From the NCBI GenBank assembly GCA_025617745.1, contig CM046869.1, forward strand, positions 9,381,168-9,445,167: a stretch of 64,000 nucleotides of DNA. The letters run 5' to 3'. Both the position numbers and the translations under genes were made by a program. How positions within the stretch are numbered: the first letter of the stretch is position 1; each line of letters opens with the position of its first letter. Source of the DNA: Heliocidaris erythrogramma (lineage: Eukaryota > Echinodermata > Echinoidea > Camarodonta > Echinometridae). The notes below the pieces were generated by a model. The model was not told where the DNA came from and made no database searches. It saw only the letters and a list, made by a program, of their open reading frames with translations. Positions 43,796 through 55,620 of this stretch are shown here, piece by piece.

Positions 43796-44032
43796 CCAGA
43801 TTTTATGGGCCAGTTTCCCTCCATAATTCTCTGACAAGCAACAAAAAGTTATCAGTTCTAAAAGAAGGGGCCCACAAAGTATACTTGTCTTTCATTTTTT
43901 TTATTTTATTTTATTTTTATTTTGTATATATTTATTTATTTTTTTATTTTTTTATTTTCTTTTGGGGGGGGGGGCGTCAAAAGTTGTCAGGGGGCAGTCT
44001 GCCCCCTTATCCCCCTCCCCTTTGGGTAGGTT
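43756..44032. repeat. Poly-G/C dispersed repeat, copy A
   Basis: A run of about 33 G, then CCTCCATAATTCTCTGACAAG, a T-rich part, and GTTGTCAGGGGGCAGTCTGC with C-rich DNA. The same blocks recur at 44.47, 59.1, 61.35 and 62.78 kb. Confidence 0.55.
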
Positions 44033-44465
44033 AGTGGTTATCAGATTATGTTCTAGCTTTTAAACAAAAGACTTTCGATTTCACTTGAAAATGTAAAAGG
44101 GTAGTTCCGTGGAATTTTCTTCTGCCTTTACTTGCTGCAGCTGCATGGGGAAATGGTATTAAACGAGGTCAACGAAAGTCATGGAACCAGGATATTGCAT
44201 GTTTTCGTCCGATTAGATCAGTTCTACGATGTCATGAATCATTTTGTTTCATTGTTTTGTTTCGTAACTTTTTGAAGCCTTCGAATTCCGGTTACTGGCG
44301 TGAATGTTATACATAACAATGGTTCAACAGGAAAAGAGTGGGTTTAATATTCTTCCGCTTTGAAAGCTGATCTTTTTTTTTCCTTTTTTTTTCTCTTTAC
44401 ACACATCCAATAAATGTTCACAATGGTGTTTGTATATGATCTTTCAAAGAGAGGACACTTACATG

Positions 44466-44778
44466 CAGTGGCGTAGCCAGGATTTTTTACAAGGGGGTGG
44501 CAAATGCAGGGCTGTCAACTTACCTTTGGGGAACTGCTTGCAGAGAGATCCGTATTTTTGTTATTCTCGCGAGACCTCCAAAATTCTCTCAGTGTGGGGG
44601 GGGGGGGGGGGGGGGAGGTGTTATCAGATGTTTTCCTCCATAATTCTTTGACAAGCAATAAAAAGAAAGGGATTTCGCGGGTTTGCCCCCCCCCCCCCTC
44701 CCACTGCCCGATAACCTTATTTTTTTGTCAAAAGTTGTCAGGGGCAGCAGTCTGCCCCCTGCCCCCCCCCCCCTTGTA
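44466..44778. repeat. Poly-G/C dispersed repeat, copy B
   Basis: Starts CAGTGGCGTAGCCAGGATTT, a hAT-MITE-like end. Contains a G tract, CCTCCATAATTCTTTGACAA and GTCAAAAGTTGTCAGGGGC. I could not see a matching right end. Confidence 0.5.
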
Positions 44779-44799
44779 TTTTAATTAACTCCACATATT

Positions 44800-45886
44800 C
44801 AAAGTCTGTACGATAGAAAAACAAAAATTGAAGGCCCTACACTCTAAAAGGAGTAGGGTAAATTTTTTACATAATTTATTGAGTAAAAAGGAAATATGCA
44901 TGTTTGTTAAAGTGATTGCGTAACTTTGTGGAGGATTGATAAAATCTGAGCTGTCTGGCCTTACATGTTATCAGTGTATGTAATATGGTGTAAAAATGAA
45001 GCCCACGTGGAAAAAAGCACTTCAAAATCATCATGTGCTTCACAAAAGTAAACATATGCAAGTGACCGGAAAATGCCAGACTCATTTTCCCCATTGACTC
45101 AGTGTTACACTAAAGCGTATGGCCATACGCTTTCGTAAATGGGAGTATTCAGTCGCAGATATCTTAATAATAGCATTATATATTTGAAAACCTTTCTATG
45201 CCTGGCTATTTATTTATCATTCTGAACATCATTATACAAGACAGATATCAAAATTCAACAATTTATTAAATCAAGCCTCCACAAAGGTACCCAATGCCTT
45301 TAACATTGAAATCAACCCAAATTCGGTTTAATTTACAAATGTTAGGTAACATTGTAACATTTTACTGAACAAACATGCATGCTCCCTTTTTTAATCAAAC
45401 ATGGGTACATCATTTATCAAACTCGTACCATGACTTTCATTTTAAAGTGTAAATTTTAGAGAAAAAATTTGCTTGAACTGAAAAAGGTAACATTTTATGT
45501 ACTAACATGTGTGTTTCATCTAAACAACAGTTACAACCATATCATACGTGAACGCTATTTCTACAATATGGCATTGAAAAGTATGAATTATCAGCCATCT
45601 CACAAGTTCACAACGAGCTGAAGCACGGAGCATATCTGTTTGGAGCGAGAAGGGCGTTTACTCTTATAGTTTTACATAGCGTTAACACCCTTTTGGCACG
45701 AAACGGACTGTTTTGACCATTTCTTTTGTAAGGAATCTAGTAATATTCATTACACATTGTGTTATTTATAGAAGATACTTAATACATGTTCATCTTTTTA
45801 TTTCATTGCAGACCGTGATCATTGTCATATGATCTGAGCATGCACAAAGAGACCACGTTCTTATCTATGATCACGGTGCAACGATA
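44800..45886. other. Intergenic DNA before the gypsy element
   Basis: AT-rich. It holds a perfect 22-bp palindrome at 45112-45133 (core AGCGTATGGCCATACGCT) and an inverted pair ACCGTGATCA / TGATCACGGT near 45,812 and 45,869. No LTR is identified upstream of the gypsy ORF. Confidence 0.4.
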
Positions 45887-47480
45887 TTGGATCAACGCCT
45901 GAGCCACATTGAAAGACTGACAATGCCTGTCGTATCCTGCCCCATCCCTGGTTGTCACTACGCCACTCCTGACCATGATGCTGCTATTGTAGCTGCGCTC
46001 ATCACCACCCACAGCGCGATACACACCTCTGGACAAGTTGCCAAGGTTGAAAATGTCAAACGTCCTACAATTACTGCTGCTGGGTCCAGTGAGGAATGGG
46101 CCTACTTCAAGTCGAGATGGTCAGACTACGTCGAAGCCACAAAGGTATCGGGCAAAGACAGAGTTGTACAACTACTGGAATGTTGCGATGAGCCCTTACG
46201 AAATGACCTCACACGGTCGGCTGGTGGTAGCCTCACAAACAAGTCTGAAGATGAGGTACTAGCAGCCATCAAAAAACTTGCAGTGCGTGAGGAGAATACA
46301 ATGGTTGCCAGGGTCACACTACACAATATGCGTCAGGATCGGGACGAAACGGTACGCAGCTTTGGGGCTCGCCTACGTGGTCAGGCAGACATATGCAAAT
46401 TCCTCATGAAATGTCCTGGCTGCAACGCTGATGTCAACTACACCGACGCCATGATGCGAGATGTGCTCACTCGAGGTATCGCTGACCCTGAAATCCAACT
46501 CGATCTCCTTGGTTACAAGAACCAGAACATGACCCTTGAGGAGGTCTTCCAGTTCATTGAAGCCAAAGAGGCTGGCAAACGTTCAGCATCCTCACTCCTT
46601 GATTCACAGTCTGTGGATGCCACGAGCAGCATGTACAGGAAAGCCAAGCAGACAAACCTGAAAGAGAAACAGGACCTGTGCATGTACTGCGGCAAGAAGG
46701 GCCATGGTAAAACTGCCCCAGCCAGAATCCGCAAAGCCCAGTGCCCAGCATATGGCCACAAGTGTGGACACTGTGATAAATATCACCACATGGAAGCCGT
46801 ATGCCGCGGAAAAGACAAGCCCAAACACTCCAGACCCAGTGCTAAAGACGACGATGAAGGTGCCATTTTCGATGCCTTATGCACCATCCACGATGTGGAA
46901 CGACTTCATGGTGGCCTACCCATCCCAATTGACCATCATGTATACGACAACCTGTCCAAAACATGGCTGAAGAAAAGGTCAGCTTCTCAACCCTTCGTTG
47001 ATTTGAACATCAAAATCGTGCCTGATGACTACAAGGCACTCGGTTACAGCCTACCTTACACCACAGTAACTCGCTCTGTCCCTGCCATGGCAGACACTGG
47101 GTGCCAAAGCTGCCTTGTGGGAATAAAGGTCATTCGCCACCTCGGTTTGCATCAAACGGACCTCATCCCGGTCACCATGAGAATGCACACTGCCACCAAA
47201 GGAGGAATTAGGATTCTTGGGGCCACTATACTTCGCATCTCAGGCAAAGATGCACAGGGTCGAGTTGTTGAGACCAGGCAGATGACCTACGTTACCGACA
47301 GATCTGAAAAATTCTTCCTTAGCAAGGAGGCCTGTATTGACCTTGGGATCATCCCAGACAGCTTCCCTATGTTGGGTGCAACACGCCAACCGGACACAGC
47401 AGCTGCCTGCAGGAGACCTCTGAGAAGGCTTGTGACTGTCCACAGCGTCAGCATCCTCCACCACCTCCCAAGGACTTGCC
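45887..47480 (+). pseudogene. gypsy gag-protease
   Basis: 573-codon ORF (open to 47,608). The first Met in frame is residue 1; another at residue 13 precedes VVSCPIPGCHYATPDHD. The N-terminus has a C2H2-like pattern (C18, C23, H42, H46), then a helical gag, a Cys/His-rich zone CMYCGKKGHG...CGHCDKYHHMEAVC (265-306) and an aspartic protease with ADTGCQSCLVG (DTG at 403-405). After about residue 505 the reading is out of frame; the true continuation is in the frame open at 47,476-47,967. Confidence 0.85.
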
Positions 47481-48830
47481 ATTTTCTGCAACTGAAGCGA
47501 ATCGTTCAAGGCTGCAGCAATACCTCTTGGACTATTACAAATCAAGCACATTCAACACATGTGAGCACCAGCCCATGCCCCTCATGGACAGCCCTCCTAT
47601 CAAGCTGATGGTGGACCCTGACGCTGAACCAGTTGTGCATCACACGCCAGTACCTGTTCCTCTCCACTGGCGGGATGCCGTAAAAGCCGGATTAGATCAT
47701 GATGTACAGCTAGGGGTAATAGAACCAGTCCCGATTGGTGAGCCTGTTACCTGGTGCCACAGGATGGTCGTTTGTGCAAAGAAAAACGGCAACCCACGGC
47801 GAACTGTTGACTTCCAAGCCCTGAATGCCCACGCCACAGGGAAACACATCATACGCCATCGCCCTTCCACCAAGCTCGGTCAGTCCCCCATGGACAGAAG
47901 AAGACAGTCTTTGATGCATGGAATGGTTATCACAGTGTGCCCATCTGCAAAGAGGACCGTCATTTGACCACATTCATTACACCTTGGGGTAGATACCGCT
48001 ACAAAACGGCCCCACAAGGATACATTGCCTCAGGTGACGGGTACACAAGGCGTTATGACGAGATCGTGTCAGACATCCCAAACAAGACAAAATGCGTGGA
48101 TGACGTCCTCCTTTGGGCAGACACACTGGAAGACAGCTTCTTCCAGGCCGTCAACTGGCTTGATACTTGTGGCCGGCATGGGGTCACCCTCAACCCTGAC
48201 AAATTCGTATTCGGTGCTGATGTTGTGGAATTTGCTGGCTTTGAGATAACTTCTGACAGTGTTCGCCCATGCCAGAAATACCTGCAGGCAATTCTGGACT
48301 TCCCGACACCCAAGACCATCACAGATGTACGCTCCTGGTTTGGGCTTGTCAACCAGGTGTCATACGCCTTCAGCATGGCTGACAAGATGCTCCCATTTCG
48401 TCAGCTCCTGAAACCCAGCACACCTTTCACATGGGATGAGACCCTCCAGAGTGCATTTGACGAATCCAAAGCAGTTATAGCCGGTGAGATCGAAGAGGGC
48501 GTCCAAATCTTTGACTCAAGCAAGCCCACGTGCCTGGCGACAGATTGGTCCAAGAATGGCATTGGCTTCTGGCTCCTTCAGAAACACTGTGCTTGCACCC
48601 ACACCGAACCGTTCTGTTGTAGCACAGGATGGAAGATCACGCTCGTTGGTAGCAGATTCACACACCCTGCAGAATCACGCTATGCCCCTGTGGAGGGGGA
48701 GGCCCTTGCAGTCGTTGATGCATTAGACAAGGCCAGATACTTCGTACTGGGATGCAAGGACCTCATAATCGCTGTTGACCACAAGCCCCTCTTGAAGATC
48801 TTCGCTGACCGATCCTAGAAGACATCCCCA
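47476..48830 (+). pseudogene. gypsy reverse transcriptase/RNase H
   Basis: First frame 47,476-47,967 carries the RT start (GVIEPVP, VVCAKKNGNPRRTVDF). A frameshift near 47,890 moves RT to the frame of 47,937-48,818: TTFITPWGRYRYKTAPQGY, ASGDGYTRRYDEI, catalytic KCVDDVLLWADT, then RNase H LATDWSKNGIGFWLLQ and IIAVDHKPLLKIF. Another frameshift follows; the RNase H tail (FRMVHVPGIRHRATDCISRH) is readable downstream to a stop near 49,004. Confidence 0.88.
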
Positions 48831-49008
48831 ACCCCCGCCTGAGGAACTTGAAGGAGAAATCACTGCGATATAGGTTCCGGATGGTACATGTTCCAGGCAT
48901 CAGACATCGGGCTACTGATTGCATTTCGCGTCACCCGACTGGTGAACCAGAAAAGCTCGTCCTCCCAGATGATCTTGCGACATTGACTCCATGCCTAACG
49001 CACTGACA

Positions 49009-49511
49009 CACTCCCCAACCCTTATGGCTGGCTTGCGCACAACAGCATCACATGTCGGCACCTTTCAGCAATGTGTCCTATCCTCTGCCACGTCTTCTTT
49101 GGATGGACTCTGCCTGAAATCAGTCACATGGGACAGAGTCCGCACCGCCACAGCGAGTGATGAGAACATGCAGTGTCTCGTTGAACTTGTGGAGTTGGAT
49201 TGCCTGAGTTTCGCCACGAACTACCAGGGCCACTGCGTGAATACTTCCAGTTCCGCAATGACCTCCACACCGTTGATGGAGTGGTGCTGTACAGGGACCG
49301 CATCATCATTCCACCCTCTCTCAGTGATGAGGTACTGGCTCATTTACATGCGGCCCATCAAGGGGTCACGTCCATGACTGCGAGAGCTGAAGCGTCCTTC
49401 TTTTGGCCTGGTATCACTCCTGCCATCACAGCCCTGCGTGCAAGATGCAACCATTGTAATCGGATAGCACCCTCAAACCCAAGTGCACCACCTATGCCCT
49501 TGACATCTCCC
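49009..49511 (+). pseudogene. gypsy integrase N-terminal part
   Basis: Readable as WDRVRTATASDENMQ, then after a frameshift near 49,190 ELPGPLREYFQFRNDLHTVD and an HHCC finger (HAAHQGVTSMTARAEASFFW ... CNHCNRIAPS). The catalytic core is in the assembly gap. Confidence 0.8.
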
Positions 49512-50011
49512 NNNNNNNNNNNNNNNNNNNNNNNNNNNNNNNNNNNNNNNNNNNNNNNNNNNNNNNNNNNNNNNNNNNNNNNNNNNNNNNNNNNNNNNNN
49601 NNNNNNNNNNNNNNNNNNNNNNNNNNNNNNNNNNNNNNNNNNNNNNNNNNNNNNNNNNNNNNNNNNNNNNNNNNNNNNNNNNNNNNNNNNNNNNNNNNNN
49701 NNNNNNNNNNNNNNNNNNNNNNNNNNNNNNNNNNNNNNNNNNNNNNNNNNNNNNNNNNNNNNNNNNNNNNNNNNNNNNNNNNNNNNNNNNNNNNNNNNNN
49801 NNNNNNNNNNNNNNNNNNNNNNNNNNNNNNNNNNNNNNNNNNNNNNNNNNNNNNNNNNNNNNNNNNNNNNNNNNNNNNNNNNNNNNNNNNNNNNNNNNNN
49901 NNNNNNNNNNNNNNNNNNNNNNNNNNNNNNNNNNNNNNNNNNNNNNNNNNNNNNNNNNNNNNNNNNNNNNNNNNNNNNNNNNNNNNNNNNNNNNNNNNNN
50001 NNNNNNNNNNN
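49512..50011. other. Assembly gap (500 N)
   Basis: Exactly 500 N, the usual placeholder size. Flanked on the right by about 22 C and about 20 A, so a homopolymer may have stopped assembly. Protein translations across it are meaningless. Confidence 0.99.
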
Positions 50012-51690
50012 CCCCCCCCCCCCCCCCCCCCCCGCAAAAAAAAAAAAAAAAAAAAAAAACAGCAACACCCACACCGGTAATATATCTTCCAAAAATAGTA
50101 GACTACTTAGTATACAATAATAACAACAAAATAATTTCTCAATTAAAATTAAATTATCTTCACCATTTTAGTTCAATACATAATTCCTCACCCAATAATA
50201 AAAAAGAGGCTAATCTACTAGCTCTTATGGTTTGATACACAGTTAACAACAAAATTATTCATACCCAAAAACAAAATTTCAATTATGCATTTTTCTCGTA
50301 AAATGAAAGATTTGTGTTGGCACTCAGTCATTGGTTTCATACCTTCCACTGTTATATGCAAAATCATATTTCTGGTTTCATCTCATTTGCAAAACAAAAT
50401 AAATATAGGGATTTTCATTTTCAAGGCTTTCCCAGACTTATCTCCAACATTAGTCATCAATACTGATCACAAGCACTTTGTTTTCATTAATAGCATTTAA
50501 TAAAATAGATTCCACCAGGTTTCCAGCAAAAATTCTAACATTCCACGAAATAATTGACTAATTAAGGACAGCCAAAAAGAAAGAAATCTCAGTGTTTATA
50601 TTGTTATTGAAATGAAATAAACCCAATTAACTTTAATATTCGGGTCCCAACTTAATACATCACAGTAATACCCAAGTGTGATCATCAAATCTATCATTCA
50701 CTCATCAGAACAATAACCAATGTTAAAGGGTATGAATTATTACGTTGTTATTCTCACTTGGATTCACTCCTTCCATGCGGCATGACTGGTTCCTAATCCA
50801 CAGGAACTTCTTGTACATCTAGTTCATTGAAGGACAAAATACATAAGAATAAAAAATAGATAATGGTCTAGTCTCTACCATATTTTCGAAAACAGGCTAA
50901 TTAGATTTGCAATTCTTGTTTTGCTTTCTGGATATCATATCCATAGGTGATGCTTCCAATGTGTAAAACAAAAGCTCCAATATAGGCCTACAGTGTACAT
51001 AGAAATATCTAGTGCAGTTGAAGTGAGATAATCAACATGAGGAATCTCTATTATTTAGAATCTAAATATAATATTATTAAATCACGTCTATGGATGGGTA
51101 GATATCTAGACAAAATGTAGTCTAGGACTGAGTCTAGTCTAGGTCAGATTAAAACGTTCAAGCTAGACCTAGTCCTAGTCTAGACTTAGATCTAGATTTT
51201 AGATGCTGGTCGATATCTAAGGTAGATCAAAACTCAGTCTTACTCTTACTTGTCTTAGTTAGACTTATATGAGCCTCCTCAGAATTTACTTAATATATTT
51301 AGGCCTTTCTGTTCCCACTAAAAGCATGTCCCTAACATATATATTAATGAACATTTTAGCCAAAACAAGATCCAAACAGAGTTAAGTTATACGTTAGGAC
51401 CCGGTCTCCAATTAATGTAACGTCGGTTAGTTTTAGACAGTAAAATGTTTATTGCTAACATAAAATTAAGTACGTGGTGCAATGACTAATACTTCACTGT
51501 CAGTCTTCTTTTAAACGATAAACCTCCACATTTTAGGTTTGGAATGTTTGAAACAATTCATATACTCATTAAATTCAGATGTAAAATTAGTTTTTATATC
51601 TGTTTTGATACCGAAATACTTACAGTTTATGACTTCTTATCAAGATTTGTCGTCTTAAACCAGACTCCAGACTAGATCTAGTCTAGTGCG
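50012..51690. other. Intergenic, no gene seen
   Basis: AT-rich. CTAG-rich degenerate repeats (GTCTAG, CTAGTCTAG) occur at about 51,110-51,205 and 51,670-51,690. Nothing coding is supportable. Confidence 0.5.
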
Positions 51691-51699
51691 TATTGTAAT

Positions 51700-52033
51700 G
51701 TCACTTCGTGAAAAGCGCAAAGCTGCGCGCGACGGAATAAAACACTTCACGAAGTGACAAAACTAAATCTGTCACTTCGTGAAAAGCGCAAAAGCTGCGC
51801 GCGACGGAATACAACACTTCACGAAGTGACAGAACAAAATCTGTCACTTCGTGAAAGGGTGAAATTGGATCTAGCGCTTTTTTACACGACGGATGACGTC
51901 ATAGTGACGTATTCAGATAGAATTGATTTTCACTTTTTGGGGAGGTGAAAGATATGGATGTAAGATGCTTATATATGTAAACAATAGAAAACTAAAAATT
52001 GTCGAAAAAAATCATTATCTGTCACTTCGTGAA
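51700..52033. repeat. GTCACTTCGTGAA hairpin repeats
   Basis: Two full units, 51700-51758 and 51771-51830, each GTCACTTCGTGAA ... TTCACGAAGTGAC around a GCGCAAAGCTGCGC-like core. Left halves alone recur at 51843-51855 and 52021-52033. Confidence 0.8.
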
Positions 52034-52278
52034 AAGAGGGACGATATGTACGGGGCTCCGTACATTATGCATACACTACCAGCCGTATCAACAATCCCCA
52101 TGCTGTTTTAACGCGCCATGCTTGCCTAAGTCACCATACCTTACAGTCAAGAATGGACGAACGAGAACAAGAACAAAATGATGTGATTTAGGTTTGTTTC
52201 GAAATGGGACTTTTGTATAAAGATATAGTCACGGTTCTTGCAACAGAGTGCGGAATTATCATTTCTACCCGTCATTTG

Positions 52279-52422
52279 CATGGGCGTCGGAAGGGATGTT
52301 TGATTGGTCCGGCTCCGCCTGCCGTGCCGTAGGCACGGTGCGTGCCGCAGGCACGCCAGTCAAAAAGGTAGATTATTGGTCAGGCTCAAGCCGGGCCGGC
52401 CGGGCCGGCTCCGACGCCCATG
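52279..52422. mobile_element. 144-bp MITE inside the transposon
   Basis: Inverted ends CATGGGCGTCGGA and TCCGACGCCCATG with a 5-bp duplication ATTTG (52274-52278 and 52423-52427). Internal palindromes GTGCCGTAGGCAC and GCCGGGCCGGCCGGGCCGGC. Its mirror copy lies in the right arm near 55,225-55,370. Confidence 0.75.
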
Positions 52423-52429
52423 ATTTGAA

Positions 52430-52628
52430 ACGGCTTCTCAGACAGCTTGGTTTGTTTAGAAGAAAAAACTACAGTCACATCGGTGAGGTAGTTGAATTTG
52501 TCCAAAGGCAGGTTGAGCGATCGGGTCGTCTACATGGTTACCGGTGGATGTTTGAAAAATGTTTAGCACATCATATTAAGTGTAAAAAAGATAACCACTA
52601 TAGATGGGTTGGCAATGTAAGGGGGAAT
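52430..52628 (+). pseudogene. IS3-like (IS3EU?) transposase fragment
   Basis: Reads HDLKRLLRQLGLFRRKNYSH, then VVEFVQRQVERSGRLHGYRW and MFEKCLAHHIKCKKDNHY. The GxLHGYRWM...C pattern is like the helix-turn-helix before the integrase core in eukaryotic IS3-related transposases. The DDE core is absent. The family name is from memory and tentative. The upstream part of the open frame (52,248-52,425) is the inserted MITE. Confidence 0.45.
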
Positions 52629-53954
52629 TAATAAATGTAACAGAAACAATATGTGAATCCTGATTTATTAGGAAAAATATGTGTTGTCATTGTCAGATTG
52701 TTATATTTAATCAAATCTGACAAACTGTTGTTATGCTCTTTATGAATGTCAATCTGAAATTCTTTGGATTTTCATTGATCTATGGATTAATACACAAACA
52801 GCTACTAAAATAGAAAGGTATACATTTTGTCAAGGTGAGCTTGAAGTATGTCAAAATCAGATACATTTATGATCGGCTGCCAAGTTATCAATGTCAGAGA
52901 AATTTCAGCTCGTAAGTGACAATGCAATGCAATTTTAAAATCTGTGATAGAATTAAATGAATGATGACAATAGCCCGGATATTGTAAAGTTTTGATCTTA
53001 GATGGCGCTGTTACCATTAGTACCGGCCGAGTGCGTACTGGCCGCAAGTCACATTGATAAAAATGAATGAAAATAAATTTGCCTATGTACCAAAAATTAT
53101 AAAAATAATGATTATCTTGTTTTCTTTTATTTATTTCAGTTATGTTCATTATTTTAACCAGTAAAACGTGGATAAGAGAAATACTGAGAAATAAAAGAAA
53201 GATGTAGATGATGTTGATTATGATAAATTTAATGAAAGAAAACAATTTTAATACCGAGGCTTATAGTGTGGGATGAGAAGCAGAAATCTAATGAATACAG
53301 ATAATAAACAAAGAGTGAAAGAATTAAGAAATTTAAGAAACAAGAATGAAAACAAAGAGGGAAGGAAGCAAAGAAGTGAGAGAGGATGAACATAAGAAAA
53401 AGGAAGGAAGGAGGGGAAGAAAAAGAACAAAAGAAAGAAGGATCGAAAAGTGATCCAAGAAACAAAAAAAAAGAAAGTTAGAAAGAAAGAATCAAATAAA
53501 ACAAAAAAGAACTAAGAAAGATTGAAAAGGGGAAATTAAGAATGAGTTTAAAAGAACAAAAAGAAACAAGAAGAAACAAAGAAAAAAAGGAAATATAAAC
53601 GGAGGAAATAGAAAAGGAAAGAATTGAAAAGAATACAGTAACGAAAGAAAGGAAGGAAAACAAAGAACCTAATAGAGAGAAGAAAAATAAACTAATAAAC
53701 GAAGAAAGAACGAACGAAAGCGAGAGTAAAACAAAGAAAGAAAAGATGAAGAATTAATGAGAAAAAAATTATGGAAGCTGGAACAAAGAATAGCAGGAGA
53801 GAAAACATATAATTGAGAAGGGAGAAGAAAAGAAAGGAAAGGATGTTGTTGTTATCCTTCGTAAGGTGACTTAGGCAAGCATGGCGCGGTAAAACAGCAT
53901 GGGGATTGTTGATACGGCTGGTTACGGAGCCCCTAAGGGGACATAAAATGACAT

Positions 53955-55597
53955 TAATTTCCCCTTTTCAATCTTTCTTAGTTCTTTTTTGTTTTATTTG
54001 ATTCTTTCTTTCTACCTTTCTTTTTTTTTGTTTCTTGGATCACTTTTCGATCCTTCTTTCTTTTGTTCTTTTTCTTCCCCTCCTTCCTTCCTTTTTCTTA
54101 TGTTCATCCTCTCTCATTTCTTTGCTTCCTTCCCTCTTTGTTTTCATTCTTGTTTCTTAAATTTCTTAATTCTTTCACTCTTTGTTTATTATCTGTATTC
54201 ATTAGATTTCTGCTTCACATCCCACACTATAAGCCTAGGTATTAAAATTGTTTTCTTTCATTAAATTTATCATCATCAACATCATCTACATCTTTCTTTT
54301 ATTTCTCAGTATTTCTCTTATCCACGTTTTACTGGTTAAAATAATGAACATAACTGAAATAAATAAAAGAAAACAAGATAATCATTATTTTTATAATTTT
54401 TGGTACATAGGCAAATTTATTTTCATTCATTTTTATCAATGTGACTTGCGGCCAGTACGCACTCGGCCGGTCCTAATGGTAACAGCGCCATCTAAGATCA
54501 AAACTTTACAATATCCGGGCTATTGTCATCATTCATTTAATTCTATCACAGATTTTAAAATTGCATTGCATTGTCACTTACGAGCTGAAATTTCTCTGAC
54601 ATTGATAACTTGGCAGCCGATCATAAATGTATCTGATTTTGACATACTTCAAGCTCACCTTGACAAAATGTATACCTTTCTATTTTAGTAGCTGTTTGTG
54701 TATTAATCCATAGATCAATGAAAATCCAAAGAATTTCAGATTGACATTCATAAAGAGCATAACAACAGTTTGCCAGATTTGATTAAATATAACAATCTGA
54801 CAATGACAACACATATTTTTCCTCATAAATCATAGTAGCTGTTTGTGTATTAATCCATAGATCAATGAAAATCCAAAGAATTTCAGATTGACATTCATAA
54901 AGAGCATAACAACAGTTTGTCAGATTTGATTAAATATAACAATCTGACAATGACAACACATATTTTTCCTAATAAATCAGGATTCACATATTGTTTCTGT
55001 TACATTTATTAATTCCCCCTTACATTGCCAACCCATCTATAGTGGTTATCTTTTTTACACTTAATATGATGTGCTAAACATTTTTCAAACATCCACCGGT
55101 AACCATGTAGACGACCCGATCGCTCAACCTGCCTTTGGACAAATTCAACTACCTCACCGATGTGACTGTATTTTTTTCTTCTAAACAAACCAAGCTGTCT
55201 GAGAAGCCGTTTCGAATCATGGGCGTCGGAGCCGGCCCGGCCGGCCCGGCTTGAGCCTGACCAATAATCTACCTATTTGACTGGCGTGCCTGCGGCACGC
55301 ACCGTGCCTACGGCACGGCAGGCGGAGCCGGACCAATCAAACATCCCTTCCGACGCCCATGCAAATGACGGGTAGAAATGATAATTCCGCACTCTGTTGC
55401 AAGAACCGTGACTATATCTTTATACAAAAGTCCCATTTCGAAACAAACCTAAATCACATCATTTTGTTCTTGTTCTCGTTCGTCCATTCTTGACTGTAAG
55501 GTATGGTGACTTAGGTAGGCATGGCGCGTTAAAACAGCATGGGGATTGTTGATACGGCTGGTAGTGTATGCATAATGTACGGAGCCCCGTACATATG
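53955..55597. repeat. Large inverted duplication, right arm
   Basis: Complement of the left arm, about 150 bp longer because of a tandem duplication of about 146 bp (units from about 54,687 and 54,833, TAGTAGCTGTTTGTGTATTA). The spacer between arms is about 417 bp. Confidence 0.85.
55020..55220 (-). pseudogene. Second copy of the IS3-like fragment
   Basis: Inverted counterpart in the right arm of the duplication. The same LHGYRWMFEKC coding is seen on the minus strand (about 55,115-55,080). Confidence 0.4.
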
Positions 55598-55620
55598 CAT
55601 GGTATCGTATGCTGATAATT

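Larger units (their letters stand above)
45887..49511 (+). mobile_element. Ty3/gypsy-type element, degenerate, cut by gap
   Basis: Gag, protease, RT, RNase H and the start of integrase appear in canonical gypsy order on the plus strand, but in at least four frames. I place breaks near 47,400-47,480, 47,890, 48,815 and 49,190, plus a stop at about 49,004. The 3' part is lost in the N gap from 49,512. No LTRs are found in the visible sequence. Confidence 0.85.
52045..53537. repeat. Large inverted duplication, left arm
   Basis: From ATATGTACGGGGCTCCG near 52,045 to a purine-rich AAGAAAGATTGAAAAGGGG near 53,537. Nearly identical to the complement of 53,955-55,597. Contains a transposase-like fragment, a 144-bp MITE and a long GAAA-rich tract. 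Confidence 0.85.
52078..53922. mobile_element. DNA transposon with 58-bp terminal inverted repeats
   Basis: 1,845 bp. The ends ACCAGCCGTATCAACAATCC (52078-52135) and its complement (53865-53922) match at 57 of 58 positions by eye. A truncated inverted copy ends with the same repeat at 55505-55562. Carries an integrase-like transposase fragment but no full gene, so it is non-autonomous. Confidence 0.75.

Noticed and set aside
49200-50120. A 306-codon frame through the N gap
   Set aside because: Only the first part (integrase finger) is real sequence; the rest is N, poly-C and poly-A.
52805-54688. Identical 146-codon ORFs on opposite strands (52,805-53,245 and 54,248-54,688)
   Set aside because: They are mirror images from the inverted duplication, low in complexity, with no domain.
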